64,000 nucleotides of DNA from JBNRMR01 sp050942895 (GTDB taxonomy: Bacteria; Bacillota; Clostridia; Christensenellales; UBA1750). Made by a program: the position numbers and the translations under genes. The stretch is from the NCBI GenBank assembly GCA_050942895.1, contig JBMNOE010000002.1, positions 148,131 to 212,130 of the forward strand. Direction: 5' to 3'. Positions within the stretch are counted from its first letter, which is position 1. Each line of letters opens with the position of its first letter. The notes under the pieces are model-generated. The model had not been told where the DNA came from. It saw nothing but the letters and a program-made list of their open reading frames with translations, and made no database searches. Shown here in pieces: positions 1 to 8,495 of this stretch.

Positions 1-210
1 ATAGGGTTTGTCGGGGGTTAGGCCCAGATCATTCATGGTGTAGAGTATTCGCCGCTGAACGGGCTTGAGGCCGTCCTCCACCCTGGGCAGAGCTCTTTCC
101 ATTATGACATATTCGGCGTAGGGCATCATCGAGTCATGGACGATCTCCTCCATCGGCTTTTCTATTATCTTTTCATTTACAACAATATCATCCTGTTTTT
201 TTCTAGCCAT
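1..210 (-). CDS. parC: DNA topoisomerase IV subunit A (ParC), N-terminal 70 residues; partial
   Basis: The minus strand reads from an ATG at 210-208 to the window edge without a stop. The translated start contains PYAEYVIMERALPRVEDGLK followed by PVQRRILY, the conserved entry of type IIA topoisomerase A subunits just before the winged-helix region. The start overlaps the parE stop by 8 bases (203-210), so the pair is translationally coupled; the catalytic tyrosine lies outside the window. With ParE it decatenates and relaxes DNA. The tight coupling favours parE-parC over gyrB-gyrA, but GyrA of a second gyrase cannot be excluded from 70 residues. Confidence 0.85.
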   Translation of the reverse strand, partial: MARKKQDDIVVNEKIIEKPMEEIVHDSMMPYAEYVIMERALPRVEDGLKPVQRRILYTMNDLGLTPDKPY

Positions 211-2170
211 CCACGCTCACCTGCCTTTCAAAGGAATCCTCCCGGTTAAAGTCCGCATGTTTGCTGATATACTGCTTTCGCGGCTCCACCTTGTCGCCCA
301 AGAGTATGGTCACCAGCCTGTCCGCCTCGGCGGCGTCGTCCAAAGTTATGCGCATCAAAGAACGGTTCTGGGGGCTTAGCGTCGTCTCCCAGAGCTGCTC
401 CGGGTTCATCTCGCCAAGGCCCTTGTACCGCTGGATGGAATAACCCTTGCCTATCTTCTTTATGGCTGCGCCAAGCTGCTTGTCGTCATAGGCGTAGACC
501 TCCTTATTGCCCTTTGAAACCTTGTAAAGGGGGGGCATGCCGATGTAAATATGGCCCTGAGACACCAACGGCTTCATATACCGGAAGAAGAAGGCCAGTA
601 ATATGGCTCTTATATGGGCGCCGTCCTGGTCGGCGTCGGAGAGTATGACCACCTTATCGTATTTTAGGCCCTTGATGTCGAAATCACGGTCAAGTCCGGT
701 GCCAAGGGCGGTTATTATTGATCTGAACTCCTCATTTGCAAGCACCTGGTCAATCTGCTTTTTTTCGGCGTTCAAAGGTTTCCCCCTCAAAGGCAGTATG
801 GCCTGAAAACGCCTGTCCCTCCCCTGCTTGGCGCTGCCGCCCGCGCTGTCGCCCTCGACGATAAACAGCTCGTTCTGCTTGGCGTTTTTTCCGGTGCAGC
901 TTGAAAGCTTGCCCACCAAAGCCGCTGTTTCCAGTGTGGATTTAGCCCTTGCCACGTCCTTCGCCTTGCGTGCGGCTTCCCTCACCTTCGCCGCCTGCAC
1001 AGCCTTGCCCACTATTATCTGCGCCGTCTGCGCATTCCTGAGATCATCCAAAAAGAGCATCAGCGTCTCGGAGATGATCGATTCCACTATGGGCCGCACC
1101 TCGCTGTTGCCCAGCTTGCCCTTTGTCTGCCCCTCAAACTGGGGGTTTATAACCTGGCAGGCCAAAACGGCAGTCATGCCCTCGCGGAAATCGTCGCCGC
1201 TTAAGTTGCCGTCCTTGTCCTTGAGGACGCCGTTTTTGCGGGAGTAGTCGTTCAGCACCTTTGTCATGGCGGCCTTCATGCCCGCCTCGTGGCTGCCGCC
1301 GTCAGCAGTGGGTATATTGTTCACATATGAAAACAGGGATTCGGTATAGCCGTCTGTGTGCTGAATGGCGCAGGCGATGTTCACGCCGTCCTTGCTGCCC
1401 TCCAGCAAAATCGGCTTTTCAAAAAGCGCGTCCTTGTCGGCGTTCAAGTACAGCACATAGTCTGCGATGCCGCCGTCGTACTTGTAGTTTTCAATCCTCG
1501 CGCCGCCCTTTTGCCGCTCGTCCGCAAAGACTATCGAAATGCCCTTGTTAAGATAGGCCAGCTCACGCAGCCTTCTGGCAATGCTGTCACCATTGAAAAT
1601 AGTGCTTTCAAAGACGGTCTTGTCCGGCATGAAGGTGGTCTTCGAGCCATGCTTGCGGGTGTTCCCAACTTTTTCAAGGGGCCCCTTCGGCACGCCTGAC
1701 ATCATCTTTTTCTTTTCAGAGTCATAATATGAGTGAAACTCCTGGCGGTAATGGCTCCAGTCCTTGTATATGTCGATTATCATATAAGAAGAAAGGGCGT
1801 TCACCACCGATGCGCCCACCCCATGCAGGCCGCCTGAATATGTGTAGTTGTCGTGGTTGAACTTGCCCCCTGCATGAAGCTGTGTGTGTATGACCTGCAC
1901 CGCCGAAACGCCCAACTGCGGGTGGATGTCCACCGGCATTCCCCGGCCGTTATCCTCCACCACTGCGCTGCCGTCCCTTTGGATGGTCACCTTGACCTCG
2001 CTGGCAAAGCCCATGGAAGCCTCGTCGATTGAATTATCCACTATTTCCCACAGCAGATGATGCAGCCCCTTCAGGTCAGTTGTACCGATATACATACCCG
2101 GGCGCTGGCGAACCGCGTCAAGGCCCTCCAGCACCTGGATATCTTTTGCTTCATACGTTCCTTTTGGCAT
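203..2170 (-). CDS. parE: DNA topoisomerase IV subunit B (ParE; GyrB paralogue)
   Basis: This 655-residue protein is the ATPase half of a type IIA topoisomerase. The GHKL ATP-binding site is visible near the N-terminus (EIVDNSIDEA about residue 42, then EDNGRGMPVD, then GGLHGVGASVVNALS). The Toprim domain follows with EGDSAGGSAKQGRDRRFQAI and the metal-binding DADQDGAHI, and the C-terminus has YKGLGEMNPEQLW. Length suits ParE or GyrB. It is called ParE because the A subunit overlaps it directly, the usual parE-parC arrangement; gyrB would often sit near dnaN/recF. The start ATG at 2170 is preceded by a GGGGAGG-type site. Confidence 0.85.
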   Translation of the reverse strand: MPKGTYEAKDIQVLEGLDAVRQRPGMYIGTTDLKGLHHLLWEIVDNSIDEASMGFASEVKVTIQRDGSAVVEDNGRGMPVDIHPQLGVSAVQVIHTQLHAGGKFNHDNYTYSGGLHGVGASVVNALSSYMIIDIYKDWSHYRQEFHSYYDSEKKKMMSGVPKGPLEKVGNTRKHGSKTTFMPDKTVFESTIFNGDSIARRLRELAYLNKGISIVFADERQKGGARIENYKYDGGIADYVLYLNADKDALFEKPILLEGSKDGVNIACAIQHTDGYTESLFSYVNNIPTADGGSHEAGMKAAMTKVLNDYSRKNGVLKDKDGNLSGDDFREGMTAVLACQVINPQFEGQTKGKLGNSEVRPIVESIISETLMLFLDDLRNAQTAQIIVGKAVQAAKVREAARKAKDVARAKSTLETAALVGKLSSCTGKNAKQNELFIVEGDSAGGSAKQGRDRRFQAILPLRGKPLNAEKKQIDQVLANEEFRSIITALGTGLDRDFDIKGLKYDKVVILSDADQDGAHIRAILLAFFFRYMKPLVSQGHIYIGMPPLYKVSKGNKEVYAYDDKQLGAAIKKIGKGYSIQRYKGLGEMNPEQLWETTLSPQNRSLMRITLDDAAEADRLVTILLGDKVEPRKQYISKHADFNREDSFERQVSVDG

Positions 2171-2562
2171 CTAAATAATAACCTCCCCGGGGCTTTAACT
2201 GGAATTTTGTCAAGAAACATGATAACACATATGTTCCCCTTTATGCAAATATTAACTGGGTTCTCTTGGAAAAAGCAGGCTGTTGTGTTATGCTCGTACT
2301 ATTCGTAGGGCGCTGATCAATTAAACCCGAAATGCATTAAACCCGGCTTATACCCGCAATCCACGCATGTTGTTAAGCTCTGCGGCGGCCAGATGTCCTC
2401 TCGCCGCAAGCATGGTGTATTCTTCCATGCAAGTCATGAAAAAATTCATTAGGACGAAAAGCAAAGCTCTGAAAGCCCAAATCCGCAAGGACGGCTTAGA
2501 ACGTTTTAGCATAAAAAGCCGCCCCGTAAAGGGCGGTAAAATAAAAAGCCGGAGGTTTCTAT
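2171..2562. other. Intergenic region between parE and a GNAT gene
   Basis: About 390 bases lie between the divergent parE and acetyltransferase genes. The parE ribosome site and a hairpin at 2513-2536 can be seen. A possible plus-strand promoter (TTGGAA 2266-ish, TATGCT 17 bases later) is weak. A 54-codon minus-strand frame (2348-2512) has a hydrophobic middle but no convincing ribosome site, and its start sits on the hairpin, so it is not called as a gene. Confidence 0.5.
2513..2536 (-). terminator. Rho-independent terminator, leftward
   Basis: A 6-bp GC stem (CCGCCC 2519-2524 with GGGCGG 2531-2536) is followed on the minus strand by a T run (2517-2513). It acts on leftward transcripts, although the adjacent gene runs rightward, so it may end read-through from the arginine operon after crossing the GNAT gene in antisense. 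Confidence 0.55.
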
Positions 2563-3102
2563 ATGCGTTATTTTCGCAAAATCCCCGGAGAGCGGCTATA
2601 TCTCTCTCCGCTTGACGTCGACGACACGGGAATCCATACCAGATGGGCGGAATGGATGAACGATAAAACCGTCGCCGAACACTATGGCGGCCATCACAAT
2701 CTCGTAACGCTGTCGAGCGCAAAAAAGACTCTTGAGGAGCTAAAGGGATACCGTTTCGCCATAATACTCCTTGACGGCGACGTATTGATCGGCCACATCA
2801 GCCTGCACGACATCGACCACCTCAACCGTAACGCCTTCCTTGGCATTTTTATCGGCGATGAGAAGCACCGGGGCAAGGGCTACGGCGGCGAGGCTGTCCG
2901 GTTGGTCCTCGATTACGGATTCAAAACGCTGAATCTTCACAGCATCATGCTTTCCGTCCACGCGGATAATTACGCCGGCATTGCCTGCTATAAGAAGGTG
3001 GGTTTCCGGGAGGCCGGGCGGCGGCGCGAGTGGATATTCAAACACGGAAAGTACTTCGACAAGATTTACATGGACATACTGGCGCACGAGTTTGGGGAGT
3101 AG
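2563..3102 (+). CDS. GNAT-family N-acetyltransferase (RimJ/RimL-like)
   Basis: The 179-residue protein has the GNAT fold of RimJ/RimL-type N-acetyltransferases, which move an acetyl group from acetyl-CoA to an amine. The N-terminal strand GERLYLSPLDVDD is typical, and the acetyl-CoA pyrophosphate loop is EKHRGKGYGGEAVRLVLDYG around residue 105. It ends with NYAGIACYKKVGFREAGRRRE, the usual motif B. A strong GGAGG lies 7 bases before the ATG. It stands alone on the plus strand, between two minus-strand operons. The substrate cannot be read from sequence; spermidine, a ribosomal protein or an antibiotic are all possible. Confidence 0.85.
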   Translation: MRYFRKIPGERLYLSPLDVDDTGIHTRWAEWMNDKTVAEHYGGHHNLVTLSSAKKTLEELKGYRFAIILLDGDVLIGHISLHDIDHLNRNAFLGIFIGDEKHRGKGYGGEAVRLVLDYGFKTLNLHSIMLSVHADNYAGIACYKKVGFREAGRRREWIFKHGKYFDKIYMDILAHEFGE

Positions 3103-3127
3103 GAAATTGCTCCCACTCCCCGTTTTT
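3094..3127 (+). terminator. Terminator of the GNAT gene
   Basis: GGGGAGT (3094-3100) pairs with ACTCCCC (3115-3121), followed by GTTTTTATTTTTT. The 5' arm overlaps the gene's own stop codon. On the minus strand the stem is not followed by a T run, so it should not stop the converging arginine operon. Confidence 0.75.
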
Positions 3128-3140
3128 ATTTTTTCTGCTT

Positions 3141-4064
3141 TTAATCCCCCATCAGCGTCACTAAAACCGCCTTCTGGGCATGGAGCCTGTTCTCCGCTTC
3201 CTCGAAGATCTCTCCGGCGTGGGCCTCGAACATCTCCGCGCTGATCTCCTCGCCCCTGTGGGCAGGCAGACAGTGCTGTACGATAGCGCCCGCATTGGCG
3301 ACCGACATCAGCTTTTCGTCCACTATATAGCCCTCGAAGGCGATTTTGCGTCTTTCCGTCTCCGCCTCCTGCCCCATGGACGTCCAAACGTCCGTCACCA
3401 CCACGTCGGCGCCCTCTGCGGCATCCAGCGGTTTGTCTGTCAGCAGGAAGTTTTCCCCGCATTCCTTAGCGAATTTCAGCACTATCTCCGCCGGCTCATA
3501 GCCCTTAGGCGAGGCGCAGGCCACCTTCATGCCCATTTTCAGCCCGCCGATAATAAGGCTGTTGGCCATATTATTTCCATCGCCGATAAAGCACAGCTTT
3601 TTCCCATCAAGGCTCTTTAGATATTCTCTCATCGTCATCAGATCCGCCAGCACCTGGCAGGGATGAAAAAGATCCGTCAGGCCGTTTATCACCGGTATGC
3701 TGCCATGTTTCGCCAGCTTTTCCACCAGCTCCTGGTCGAAGGTGCGTATCATTATGCCGTCGATATATCTGGAAAGCACCCGGGCGGTGTCCTCCACAGG
3801 CTCGCCCCGGCCCATCTGCAGTTCCTTGCCGTTCAAATGAAGCGCATGGCCGCCAAGCTGATACATGCCCGCCTCGAAGGACACCCGCGTTCTGGTGGAC
3901 GATTTATCAAATATCATGCCCAGGGTCTTTCCCTTGAGATGTTGATGCTCCCTGCCGGCCTTCTTATCGGCCTTCAAAATGTCTGCAAGGCCCAAAATCT
4001 GCGTTATTTCTTCCTTGGAGTAATCCAGCAATGTCAAAAGATGCTTATTTTTCGTTTCTTTCAT
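3141..4064 (-). CDS. argF: Ornithine carbamoyltransferase
   Basis: Converts ornithine and carbamoyl phosphate to citrulline in the cytoplasm. The 307-residue protein has all family signatures: the carbamoyl-phosphate loop SSTRTR near residue 50, FHPCQ with the following LADLMTM near residue 135, and the ornithine-binding HCLPAHRGEE close to the C-terminus. An upstream in-frame ATG at 4085 exists, but AGGAGAGG sits 5 bases before the ATG at 4064, so that start is chosen. It is the last gene of the arginine operon, 132 bases after argD; that gap holds a long hairpin and a G-rich repeat, so argF may be expressed at a different level. Confidence 0.95.
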   Translation of the reverse strand: MKETKNKHLLTLLDYSKEEITQILGLADILKADKKAGREHQHLKGKTLGMIFDKSSTRTRVSFEAGMYQLGGHALHLNGKELQMGRGEPVEDTARVLSRYIDGIMIRTFDQELVEKLAKHGSIPVINGLTDLFHPCQVLADLMTMREYLKSLDGKKLCFIGDGNNMANSLIIGGLKMGMKVACASPKGYEPAEIVLKFAKECGENFLLTDKPLDAAEGADVVVTDVWTSMGQEAETERRKIAFEGYIVDEKLMSVANAGAIVQHCLPAHRGEEISAEMFEAHAGEIFEEAENRLHAQKAVLVTLMGD

Positions 4065-4125
4065 TTTTCCTCTCCTGTTTGGCAAATATGTGAAAGGCTC
4101 GGTGATCCTGAAAGGCCGCGTGGGA

Positions 4126-4187
4126 GGAAAAGCTCCTTGCCGGAAGGCAAGGGGTTTTCCGTGGGTGGGTGGGGCCCCCAGGCGATG
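4126..4187 (+). repeat. Hairpin plus G-run intergenic repeat (copy 1)
   Basis: A 15-bp hairpin with one bulge (arms 4126-4141 and 4146-4160, loop GGAA) runs directly into a G-rich block, GTGGGTGGGTGGGG, ending in GGCGATG. The TTTTCC-GTGGGTGGG core and the GGCGATG tail recur at 43602-43633 on the other strand, and related blocks occur at 12237-12262 and 15374-15396. It lies between argD and argF within the operon and could attenuate transcription or stabilise the argD 3' end. Confidence 0.6.
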
Positions 4188-4196
4188 TTAAAACAG

Positions 4197-5381
4197 TCAA
4201 TCCTGTTGAAGGGCCTTTGAAAGCGCCGCAAGCCCCTTGTCTATCTCATCGTATGTTATCGTCAGCGGAGGCAATAGCCTCACCTTCGCCTTTGCCGTCA
4301 GCAACAGCACCCCATAGCCGATTCCTCTGTTCACAACATCCGCCGCCGTCGCCGCAAAATCCTCATCCAGCTCCACGCCGATCATAAGGCCCATGCCTGA
4401 AACAGTCTTCACATTCCTCATACCTTTTATCTTCCGGGAAATATATGCGCCCTTTTCCTTCACTTCAGCCAAAAACTCATCGTCCATTCTGGAAAGCACC
4501 TGCACAGCACCGGCGCAGGCGATGGGATTTCCTCCAAAAGTGGTAGCATGATCCCCCGCCGTCAGCGCGCCCTTCGCCTTTTCGTTAAACAAAACCGCCC
4601 CCAAAGGCAGCCCGCCGCCGATTCCCTTTGCCGAAGTCACGATATCCGGGCTTATTCCCGCCTGCATGAAGCAAAAAAGACTCCCCGTTCTTCCTGCGCC
4701 GGTCTGCACCTCGTCAATTATCAGCAGTATATCCCGCTTTGAGCATTCATCCGCAAGGGCCTTCACAAAATCATCCGCAAGAGGCAAAACGCCGCCCTCG
4801 CCCTGGATCAGCTCTACCATCACCGCGCAGACGCTACCATCCATCTTCGCTTTCACATCATCGATATCATTCGCATCCGCAAATATAAACCCTTCGGTGA
4901 ATGGAAAAAAGTAATTATGGAAAACATCCTGTCCGGTGGCGGAAAGGGTTGTCACAGTCCTGCCATGGAAGGAGTTGTTAAGGGAAATCACATTGCTCCT
5001 GCCCCCGCCATACTTCATGAAGCTATACTTTCTTGCCGCCTTGATTGCGCCCTCATTTGCCTCGGCGCCGCTGTTGCAGAAGAAAACCTTGCTCATCCCC
5101 GTCTTTTCGCAAAGGATCTGCGCCGCATCGATGCATGGCTTTGTGTAGTAAAGGTTTGACATATGCTGAACCTTGCCCAACTGGTCAGTGATCGCCTTCT
5201 GCCAGCTTTCATCGGCAAAACCCAGGCTGTTCACGCCGATTCCGCTGGTGAAGTCGATGTATTCATTGCCGTCAAAGTCCCAAAGCGTGGCGTTTTTACC
5301 GTGGGATACCGCCACCGGAAAACGGTTATATGTGTGCAGCACATATTGATCATCCCGCTTTTTTATCGAATCAAAAACCAT
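4197..5381 (-). CDS. argD: Acetylornithine aminotransferase
   Basis: A PLP-dependent class III aminotransferase of 394 residues that makes N-acetylornithine from N-acetylglutamate semialdehyde using glutamate. Visible are FCNSGAEANEGAIKAARKY (cofactor phosphate region), NSFHGRT, LIIDEVQTGAGRTG with the Asp that contacts the pyridine nitrogen, and the Schiff-base lysine in TSAKGIGGGLPLGA. An in-frame ATG at 5423 would overlap argB, but AGGAGGAG lies just before the ATG at 5381, which is taken as the start. It follows argB by 38 bases. In many Clostridia the same enzyme also serves lysine synthesis; here meso-DAP dehydrogenase at 16257 would bypass that step. Confidence 0.95.
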   Translation of the reverse strand: MVFDSIKKRDDQYVLHTYNRFPVAVSHGKNATLWDFDGNEYIDFTSGIGVNSLGFADESWQKAITDQLGKVQHMSNLYYTKPCIDAAQILCEKTGMSKVFFCNSGAEANEGAIKAARKYSFMKYGGGRSNVISLNNSFHGRTVTTLSATGQDVFHNYFFPFTEGFIFADANDIDDVKAKMDGSVCAVMVELIQGEGGVLPLADDFVKALADECSKRDILLIIDEVQTGAGRTGSLFCFMQAGISPDIVTSAKGIGGGLPLGAVLFNEKAKGALTAGDHATTFGGNPIACAGAVQVLSRMDDEFLAEVKEKGAYISRKIKGMRNVKTVSGMGLMIGVELDEDFAATAADVVNRGIGYGVLLLTAKAKVRLLPPLTITYDEIDKGLAALSKALQQD

Positions 5382-5419
5382 CTTTTCTCCTCCTTTGCCC
5401 GCTTGCCTTTTAAATATAA

Positions 5420-6289
5420 TCACAGAGTTATCATCGTGCCGATGCCCTCGTTTGAAAACATCTCTATCAATATCGAGTGGGGCACCCGGCCGTCGATCAT
5501 GACCGCCTTTTTTACGCCCTCGCGCAAAGCCTTTTCAAGGCCCTTCACCTTTGGGATCATCCCTCCGCTTATAACGCCGCTTTCGATAAGCCCTTTAAGC
5601 TCGCTCACCTTCACCGAGGGAATAAGCGTCTTTTCATCCCTTATATCCCTCATCAGCCCCCTTATATCCGTTAAGGTGATTATGTTCTCCGCCTTCAGCG
5701 CCGAGGCGATCTCCGTGGCGGCGGTGTCGGCGTTTATGTTATACGCGCTTCCCCCGCAGCCTGCCCCAACCGTTGCAATTACTGGTATATAGCCGTTTTT
5801 AAGGGCATTTTCTATCACATCTGTTTCTATGCTTGTGATATCGCCCACAAAACCCAGGTCATTTTCGCCTTCCAGCTTTTTTGCCTTTATCATGCCGCCG
5901 TCGATGCCGCAAAGGCCCACAGCCTTGCCCCCCAGCCTTCCTATGAGCGAAACAAGGTCCTTGTTGGTCTTGCCGGAAAGCACCATCTGGACGACTTCCA
6001 TCGTCTTTTCATCGGTGTAGCGCAGCCCGTCTATGAACTTGGATTCGATCCCCAGCCGGTTTAGCATTCCGCTTATCTCCGGACCGCCGCCGTGCACCAG
6101 CACAACTTTTATCCCCACCAGTGAAAGCAGCACTATGTCGCTCATCACCGCTTCCTTAAGCTCGTCATTCACCATGGCATTGCCGCCGTATTTGACCACG
6201 ACCACCTTCCCCGCATATTTTTGTATATAGGGCAGGGCTGCAGTCAGCACCTGTGCGCGGATATCGTCGCCTATATGGATAAAGTTCAT
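5420..6289 (-). CDS. argB: Acetylglutamate kinase
   Basis: Phosphorylates N-acetylglutamate with ATP. The 289-residue amino-acid kinase fold shows VVVKYGGNAM near residue 30, VLVHGGGPEISGML near 65, DGLRYTDEKTMEVV, and VIATVGAGCGGSAYNINADTAA for the nucleotide and substrate sites. The extended N-terminal helix (about 20 residues before the first strand) is the feature linked in this family to hexamer formation and arginine feedback inhibition; that is a family inference. Starts 16 bases after argJ with a GGAGGAG site. Confidence 0.95.
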   Translation of the reverse strand: MNFIHIGDDIRAQVLTAALPYIQKYAGKVVVVKYGGNAMVNDELKEAVMSDIVLLSLVGIKVVLVHGGGPEISGMLNRLGIESKFIDGLRYTDEKTMEVVQMVLSGKTNKDLVSLIGRLGGKAVGLCGIDGGMIKAKKLEGENDLGFVGDITSIETDVIENALKNGYIPVIATVGAGCGGSAYNINADTAATEIASALKAENIITLTDIRGLMRDIRDEKTLIPSVKVSELKGLIESGVISGGMIPKVKGLEKALREGVKKAVMIDGRVPHSILIEMFSNEGIGTMITL

Positions 6290-6305
6290 TGCATCTCCTC
6301 CGTTT

Positions 6306-7529
6306 TTATGTCCTGTAATCGCCGTTTATCTTGACATAATCATATGTAAGGTCGCAGCCCCATGCGGTGGCAGAGCCTTCTCCTTGGCCCATGTCGATGT
6401 CTATCCTTATTTCCTTCGCGGCCAGCACATCCGCGGCCTTTTCCTCGCTGAAGGGAACGCCCGCGCCGTTTTTGCAGACATCTACCTTCCCGCCCTCAGA
6501 CGAAAGGGCGACGCTGATTTTATCCACAGCGAAATCCCCCGGAGTGTAGCCGATGGCGCAGAGTATGCGCCCCCAGTTGGCGTCCTGGCCGAACATGGCG
6601 GTTTTCACAAGACTGGATGTTATGACCGACTTTGAAATATCCACCGCCAGCTGCTTTGAAGGCGCGTTATTAACTGCGCACTCCAGCAGCTTTGTCGCCC
6701 CCTCGCCATCCGCGGCGATCATCATCGACAGCGCCTTTGAGGCCTCGAACAGCATCTCCTTAAAGGCTTCAAAATCCTCGCCCTCATTTTCGATCAAAGG
6801 GTTTTCAGCAAGGCCGCTGGCCATTATAGACACCATATCATTTGTAGATGTGTCGCCGTCCACGCTGATCATGTTAAAGGTGTCGCCGGCCACCTGGGAC
6901 AGCGCCTTTTGCAGCATTTTGGGCGCTATGTTCACATCGCTGGTGATGAAGCAGAGCATCGTCGCCATGTTGGGGTGAATCATCCCCGAACCCTTTGCCA
7001 TGGCCCCCAGCTTCACGGTTTTCCCGCCGATCTGCCGGCTTAAGGCGATTTCCTTGGGCGAAAGGTCTGTGGTCATTATGGCCATTGCAGCGTCCGTTGC
7101 GCCGCCATCACTCAAATTTCCCTTGAGCATTTCAATTCCCTTTTCGATGGGGCTTATGTCAAGGCTCTGGCCGATCACGCCCGTGGAAGCGACGATTATA
7201 TCGCCGGGGGCTATGCCGAAAGCCTTGGCGGTCATATCGCACATGGCCTGGGCCTTTTCGATGCCGTCGGCGTTGCAGGTGTTGGCATTGCCGCTGTTGC
7301 ATATGACGGCTTTCGCCCTTCCGTCACTTATGTTCTGCCTGGTCACGGTTATCGGCGCGCCGTAGACTTTGTTTTGTGTGTAAACAGCAGCCGCAGCGCA
7401 GTCAACTTTGCTTAAGATAACCGCCAGATCCTTCTTCTGCTGGTTTTTGCGGATTCCGCAGTGGACGCCTCCTGCCAAAAATCCCTTTGGCCCGCAGACC
7501 CCGCCGTTTATTTTCTCAATATTCTTCAT
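6306..7529 (-). CDS. argJ: Glutamate N-acetyltransferase / amino-acid N-acetyltransferase
   Basis: ArgJ recycles acetyl from acetylornithine to glutamate, giving the cyclic arginine pathway, and in bifunctional forms also acetylates glutamate from acetyl-CoA. The 407-residue precursor cleaves itself between Ala and Thr at the visible KGSGMIHPNMATML motif to give alpha and beta chains, the new N-terminal Thr being the nucleophile. GDTSTNDMVSIMASG and WGRILCAIGY also match. No argA is in the operon, which suits a bifunctional enzyme. The ATG at 7529 has GGAG 9 bases upstream; an ATG at 7547 overlapping argC is less likely. Confidence 0.95.
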   Translation of the reverse strand: MKNIEKINGGVCGPKGFLAGGVHCGIRKNQQKKDLAVILSKVDCAAAAVYTQNKVYGAPITVTRQNISDGRAKAVICNSGNANTCNADGIEKAQAMCDMTAKAFGIAPGDIIVASTGVIGQSLDISPIEKGIEMLKGNLSDGGATDAAMAIMTTDLSPKEIALSRQIGGKTVKLGAMAKGSGMIHPNMATMLCFITSDVNIAPKMLQKALSQVAGDTFNMISVDGDTSTNDMVSIMASGLAENPLIENEGEDFEAFKEMLFEASKALSMMIAADGEGATKLLECAVNNAPSKQLAVDISKSVITSSLVKTAMFGQDANWGRILCAIGYTPGDFAVDKISVALSSEGGKVDVCKNGAGVPFSEEKAADVLAAKEIRIDIDMGQGEGSATAWGCDLTYDYVKINGDYRT

Positions 7530-7543
7530 ATCATCCTTCTCCG

Positions 7544-8482
7544 TCATATCAGAGATTTATATTCATCAATTCCCAGGGCGATATTCATGCACTGCACCGC
7601 CGCCCCGGAAGCGCCCTTGCCCAGATTGTCAAGCACGCTTATGAGTGTCATCTGCTCAGCATTGCCGCAGACATATATCTTCATCCGACATGTGCCCTCG
7701 ATCTCGTTTGCCGCGATAAAGCCTCCACCATTGCCCTCATGCACCGATATCAGCCCATGCCCGGCGTAGCGGCCGGAAAAAACGTCCAGCATCTCCGCCA
7801 GAGATGGTTTTTTCTGCATCAGCGAAACATGCAGCGGCACGCTCACCGCCATGCCGCTGAAAAAGTCGCAGACGATGGGGTTAAAAAGGGGTTTTTGCGA
7901 AATTCCAGTCACATGCTTCATCTCCGGCAGATGCTTGTGGGCAAGGGTCAGGCCGTACTGCCTGGGGCTTTTCAGCAGCGGGCTGCGGGCTTCGTCCTCA
8001 TACTCGGCGATCATCTTCTTGCCGCCGCCGCTGTAGCCTGTGATGCTGTGGCACACCAGCGGATAGTCCCCCGCGATATAGCCCAGCTTCACCAATGGGT
8101 ACACCAAGGCGCTGAAGCCCGTGGCATGGCAGCCGGGGACAGCTATCCTCTTTGAGGAGGCGATCTTCTCCCGATGGGCCTTTGAAAGCTCCGGGAAGCC
8201 GTAGGCCCAGCCGTCGCTGGTCCTGTGGGCGGTGGAAGCGTCGATTATTATCACATCTTCATTTTCCACCAGGCTCACAGATTCCTTTGCCGCGTCATCC
8301 GGCAGGCAGAGGAACACCGCATCAGCGCTGTTTATAAGCCTTTTGCGCTCGGAAACATCCCTGCGCTTATCCTCGTCGATCAAAATCAGCTCTATATCTT
8401 CCCGGGGCTGGAGCCTTTCGCGCAGCTTAAGACCCGTAGTCCCTTCCTGCCCGTCGATAAAAACCCTGTACTTTTTCAACAT
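7544..8482 (-). CDS. argC: N-acetyl-gamma-glutamyl-phosphate reductase (short type)
   Basis: Reduces N-acetylglutamyl phosphate to the semialdehyde with NADPH. At 312 residues it belongs to the shorter ArgC class. The N-terminal nucleotide-binding region reads VFIDGQEGTTGLKLRERL, the active-site cysteine lies in VPGCHATGFSALVYPL near residue 116, and TGYSGGGKKMI and HKHLPEM supply catalytic histidine motifs. It ends 14 bases before the chosen argJ start and starts 13 bases after argH. Confidence 0.93.
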   Translation of the reverse strand: MLKKYRVFIDGQEGTTGLKLRERLQPREDIELILIDEDKRRDVSERKRLINSADAVFLCLPDDAAKESVSLVENEDVIIIDASTAHRTSDGWAYGFPELSKAHREKIASSKRIAVPGCHATGFSALVYPLVKLGYIAGDYPLVCHSITGYSGGGKKMIAEYEDEARSPLLKSPRQYGLTLAHKHLPEMKHVTGISQKPLFNPIVCDFFSGMAVSVPLHVSLMQKKPSLAEMLDVFSGRYAGHGLISVHEGNGGGFIAANEIEGTCRMKIYVCGNAEQMTLISVLDNLGKGASGAAVQCMNIALGIDEYKSLI

Positions 8483-8495
8483 TTTCGCTCCTCCC

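Noticed and set aside
203..2170. Calling the topoisomerase B subunit GyrB
   Set aside because: Length and motifs fit both, but the overlap with the A-subunit gene is typical of parE-parC; the alternative is kept in the entry.
2348..2512. A 54-codon minus-strand frame with a hydrophobic centre
   Set aside because: No ribosome site, and the start codon sits on the T run of a terminator hairpin; only the intergenic note mentions it.
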